NCBI RefSeq assembly: GCF_009668025.1
Contig: NZ_WJXZ01000001.1
Coordinates: 363,814-427,813, forward strand
Direction: 5' to 3'
DNA: 64,000 nt
From: Larkinella terrae
GTDB taxonomy: Bacteria > Bacteroidota > Bacteroidia > Cytophagales > Spirosomataceae
The notes under the pieces were generated by a model. The model did not search any database and had not been told where the DNA came from. It saw only the letters and a program-made list of their open reading frames with translations. The stretch's first letter is position 1, and every line of letters starts with the position of its first letter. Both the position numbers and the translations under genes were made by a program. Of the stretch, positions 61,940-64,000 are shown piece by piece.

Positions 61940-62120
61940 ACATCAGAAAAGTGCTTGAGAATGTGAAGGATCGGAACGGAAAAGAGCGGTTTTTCGGCCA
62001 TTTTCCATTTCTACAAACCTTCAATCAATGTCCATAACATCAATTCCGATCAATTGTGTTCACGGATTCGATCAGACGGAGAAAGATTTTACCGAGGTCG
62101 CGGTTTCAGCCCGGAAACCG

Positions 62121-62128
62121 TATCTTTG
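62121..62128 (+). promoter_or_regulatory. Candidate -7 box upstream of the UbiA-type gene
   Basis: TATCTTTG at 62121-62128 is an exact match to TAnnTTTG, 23 bases before the ATG at 62152. No clear TTG was seen at the expected -33 position. The rest of the 212-base gap after bshA shows no other feature. Confidence 0.35.
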
Positions 62129-62151
62129 ATGAATAGAATCTCTTTACGGCT

Positions 62152-63051
62152 ATGACCCCAAAAGTCCGGAGCCAATCGGCCCGTGCGGGTAATCCGCCAT
62201 TCTACGTCTACGTGCTGGGTTTCCTGCGGCTGATCCGGGTGCAAAACCTGCTGATCATCGTCGGAACGCAATATTTTGCGCGCGTTACGCTCATTGGCCC
62301 GCGCGACAACTGGACCGGTTTATTGCTGGACCCCCAACTCTTTTTACTCTCACTCTCAACGGTTTGCATTGCGGCCGCCGGTTACATTATCAACGATTAT
62401 TTTGACATCAAGATCGACATTGTCAACAAACCGGAGCGGGTCATCATCGGGCGGTATCTGAAACGGCAGATTGCGATGGGATTGCATCAGGCCCTGAATT
62501 TTCTGGGTGTGGTGATCGGTTTTTACCTCAGCAAATGGGTGTTTGTGGTTAACGTGCTATCGGTGACGTTACTCTGGTTTTACTCGGCCAAATTCAAACG
62601 GCAACCTTTCATCGGAAACTTCATCGTGGCTTTGCTCACGGCTTTATCGCTCATTGTGCTGGCGGTTTATTACCGGCAACAGGTGGATTTGCTGCTCATT
62701 TACGCCTTGTTTTCGTTCGTGATCACGCTGGTCCGGGAAATCATCAAAGACATGGAAGATGTGAAAGGTGACGCCCGCTACGGCTGCCGGACGCTGCCGA
62801 TTGTCTGGGGGCTGCGCCGAACCAAACAATTGCTCTACATTATCATCACAACCTTCATTATTTCGCTGTTTTCGATTGCGCATTCGCTCCGGAACGAGCA
62901 ATTATTCTGGATGTTCGTGATTCTGCTGGTGCCGATTGCCTGGCTGGTTTACCGGCTGGTGCGGGCCGACACCCGGCGGGATTTTTCTTACCTCAGTTCC
63001 CTTTGTAAACTGATTATGCTGATTGGCGTCGTGAGTATGGCGTGGGTATAA
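62152..63051 (+). CDS. UbiA family prenyltransferase
   Basis: A 299-residue protein with eight to nine membrane helices. The two Asp-rich motifs that bind prenyl diphosphate and magnesium are clear: NDYFDIKIDIVNKPERV (NDxxDxxxD) near residue 85, and VREIIKDMEDVKGDARYGCRTLP (DxxDxxxD-like) near residue 205. Such enzymes attach prenyl chains to aromatic or glycerol-phosphate acceptors. The long first motif resembles the geranylgeranylglycerol-phosphate/digeranylgeranyl type common in Bacteroidota annotations, but menaquinone-type acceptors cannot be excluded. It is divergent from bshA. Confidence 0.9.
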   Translation: MTPKVRSQSARAGNPPFYVYVLGFLRLIRVQNLLIIVGTQYFARVTLIGPRDNWTGLLLDPQLFLLSLSTVCIAAAGYIINDYFDIKIDIVNKPERVIIGRYLKRQIAMGLHQALNFLGVVIGFYLSKWVFVVNVLSVTLLWFYSAKFKRQPFIGNFIVALLTALSLIVLAVYYRQQVDLLLIYALFSFVITLVREIIKDMEDVKGDARYGCRTLPIVWGLRRTKQLLYIIITTFIISLFSIAHSLRNEQLFWMFVILLVPIAWLVYRLVRADTRRDFSYLSSLCKLIMLIGVVSMAWV

Positions 63052-63129
63052 CATCCGTTCGCTCAATTAGATGCTTTGGTCCGGCAAAATCTCCGTAGTT
63101 TTAGGCTGACACGAATCCCATCCTTAAGT

Positions 63130-63828
63130 ATGAAACCGCTGTTTCTCCTACTCATCTGCTGCCTTGCCCCATTCGTCCTTAACGCTCAGGATTGCCTGGG
63201 CATGAAATTCAAAACGGGAACCAGCTACGAAATGCAGTCCTTCAGTGCAAAAGACAAACTCGTCGGACGGATGGTGTATACCATCAAAAGTGTGAAAACC
63301 GAAGGCGGTTCCACCTTGATTAATGTTTCGGTGCAGTCGTTCGACGACAAAGACAAAGCGTCTCCGGAAATGACCGTCAATTACACCTGCACCGGCAACG
63401 AGCTCATTGCCGATTTGTCGGGCATGATGCTGGCCACGAACGAAGCCATGAAAAACATGGAAGTCCGCGTGAAAGCGAATAAGCTGATTTACCCCAAAAG
63501 TCTGAGTGAAGGCAGCAAACTACCCGACGGCGAGCTGGTTGCCGAAACGTATAACAATGGTGCCAAAATGATGGACATGGACTTTAAAGTCGTCAACCGG
63601 CAGGTCGAGAGCAAGGAAAGCCTGACCACGCCCGCCGGTACGTTCAGCGTTTACAAGATCAATTCCGAGATCAACATGACCAACCGGGCGATGGGCATCC
63701 CGATCCGGGCCACATTCCGTTCCATCAGCTACCGCGCCAGCGACGTCCTGTTCGACATCAAAACGGAAACGTATTCCAAGAACGACAAACTCCGGAGCTA
63801 TACGGTTTTGAGTAAACTGAGTAATTAA
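63130..63828 (+). CDS. Exported DUF3108-like (TapB-type) protein
   Basis: A 232-residue protein from the ATG at 63130, which gives a Sec signal (MKPLFLLLICCLAPFVLNAQ) with cleavage after NA-Q. The mature part is beta-rich: YEMQSFSAKDKLVGRMVYTI, LPDGELVAETYNNGAKMMDMDF, a TPAGTFSVYKINSEI block and SDVLFDIKTETYSKNDKL. The TPAGTF...YKI and late D-rich strands resemble DUF3108/TapB-like periplasmic proteins of unknown function. It begins 78 bases after the UbiA gene on the same strand and is followed by a heptamer array. Confidence 0.65.
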   Translation: MKPLFLLLICCLAPFVLNAQDCLGMKFKTGTSYEMQSFSAKDKLVGRMVYTIKSVKTEGGSTLINVSVQSFDDKDKASPEMTVNYTCTGNELIADLSGMMLATNEAMKNMEVRVKANKLIYPKSLSEGSKLPDGELVAETYNNGAKMMDMDFKVVNRQVESKESLTTPAGTFSVYKINSEINMTNRAMGIPIRATFRSISYRASDVLFDIKTETYSKNDKLRSYTVLSKLSN

Positions 63829-63834
63829 TGAAAT

Positions 63835-63956
63835 GACCATTGACGATTGACGATTGACCATTACCTGTCGGCGCTAGATAGTAAATCTATCTATATCTAT
63901 GGTCAATCGTCGATGGTCGATGGTCAATGGTCAATAGTCGATTGTCAATCGTCATT
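63835..63956. repeat. Opposed heptamer arrays (GACSATT and NGTCRAT)
   Basis: Four consecutive 7-nt units (GACCATT or GACGATT) run from 63835 to 63862. After a 38-nt spacer, eight consecutive units of the complementary type NGTCRAT (with one final CGTCATT) run from 63901 to 63956. The two sets can pair in several registers to form a long imperfect hairpin. It separates the DUF3108-like gene from a convergent gene end. Confidence 0.85.
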
Positions 63957-63957
63957 T

Positions 63958-64000
63958 TCACTGCACCGTCAGGTCAAAATCCACGTTGACGTCGTCGCTG
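63958..64000 (-). CDS. C-terminal end of an unidentified protein (partial)
   Basis: On the minus strand the final bases read SDDVNVDFDLTVQ and a TGA stop at 63958-63960. The frame continues past the window edge. A short alternating beta-strand ending would suit an exported beta-barrel protein such as a YceI-like one, but 13 residues cannot support a name. It is convergent with the DUF3108-like gene. Confidence 0.4.
   Translation of the reverse strand, partial: SDDVNVDFDLTVQ

Overview
The window reads as chromosome of a Bacteroidota bacterium, most likely order Cytophagales and probably family Spirosomataceae (Spirosoma/Larkinella-like). The evidence is a SusC/SusD pair, a BshA bacillithiol gene, the ftsK-lolA pair, an N-acyltransferase-argG-argC order like that of Bacteroides, an ABC ATPase with a DUF5687-type permease, weak Shine-Dalgarno signals, and -7 boxes of the TAnnTTTG/AACTTTG kind. 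Genus-level placement is a guess. No rRNA, tRNA, CRISPR array, prophage or complete insertion sequence was found. Most genes are housekeeping or ordinary accessory genes.

Layout: 1-7.1 kb has the end of an M16 peptidase, a haem-motif/FG-GAP lipoprotein and a convergent susCD pair. 7.5-8.9 kb has an AraC-type regulator and a SnoaL-like protein. 9-14.1 kb (minus) has two tandem transglutaminase-like lipoproteins, an O-antigen-ligase/TPR membrane protein and a 57-residue membrane peptide. 14.2-16.4 kb is an ECF42 sigma-factor cassette with YciI and AhpD-like partners. 16.4-22 kb holds a CPBP protease, an SGNH/MBOAT acetylation pair, HxlR and VOC genes, and two copies of a ~153-bp fold-back repeat. 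22-33 kb has an M20 amidohydrolase, a dihaem cytochrome, a sterol-desaturase-like hydroxylase, NagB, an orphan YgiT-type protein, an Ig-like repeat protein, a flavin/2Fe-2S reductase and UvrA.

32.9-33.7 kb is a REP-associated transposase with its palindromes. 33.8-43.7 kb has ribokinase, a second desaturase-like hydroxylase, proline synthesis (proBA), aat, and arginine genes (GNAT, argG, argC) with a glycosyltransferase wedged between argG and argC. 44-51.8 kb has fadD, a LytTR regulator, cysM, pyrD, ftsK and lolA. 51.8-64 kb has a DUF418 protein, a 1306-residue hybrid histidine kinase, an ABC transporter pair, purQ, bshA, a UbiA prenyltransferase and a DUF3108-like exported protein.

The most distinctive content is intergenic. 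Many gene ends carry very long inverted repeats. In at least five of them (8.9, 23.2, 40.1, 41.4 and 63.9 kb) the arms are built from 7-nt units, with a different heptamer at each site. At 23.2 kb the two arms are related by shifts of whole heptamers. Separate classes are a perfect 62-bp palindrome (26.3 kb), a 38-bp-arm hairpin with 9-nt units (60.7 kb), the 153-bp composite fold-back element, and the palindromes around the transposase. No new enzyme system stands out. The repeats are the best candidate for something undescribed.
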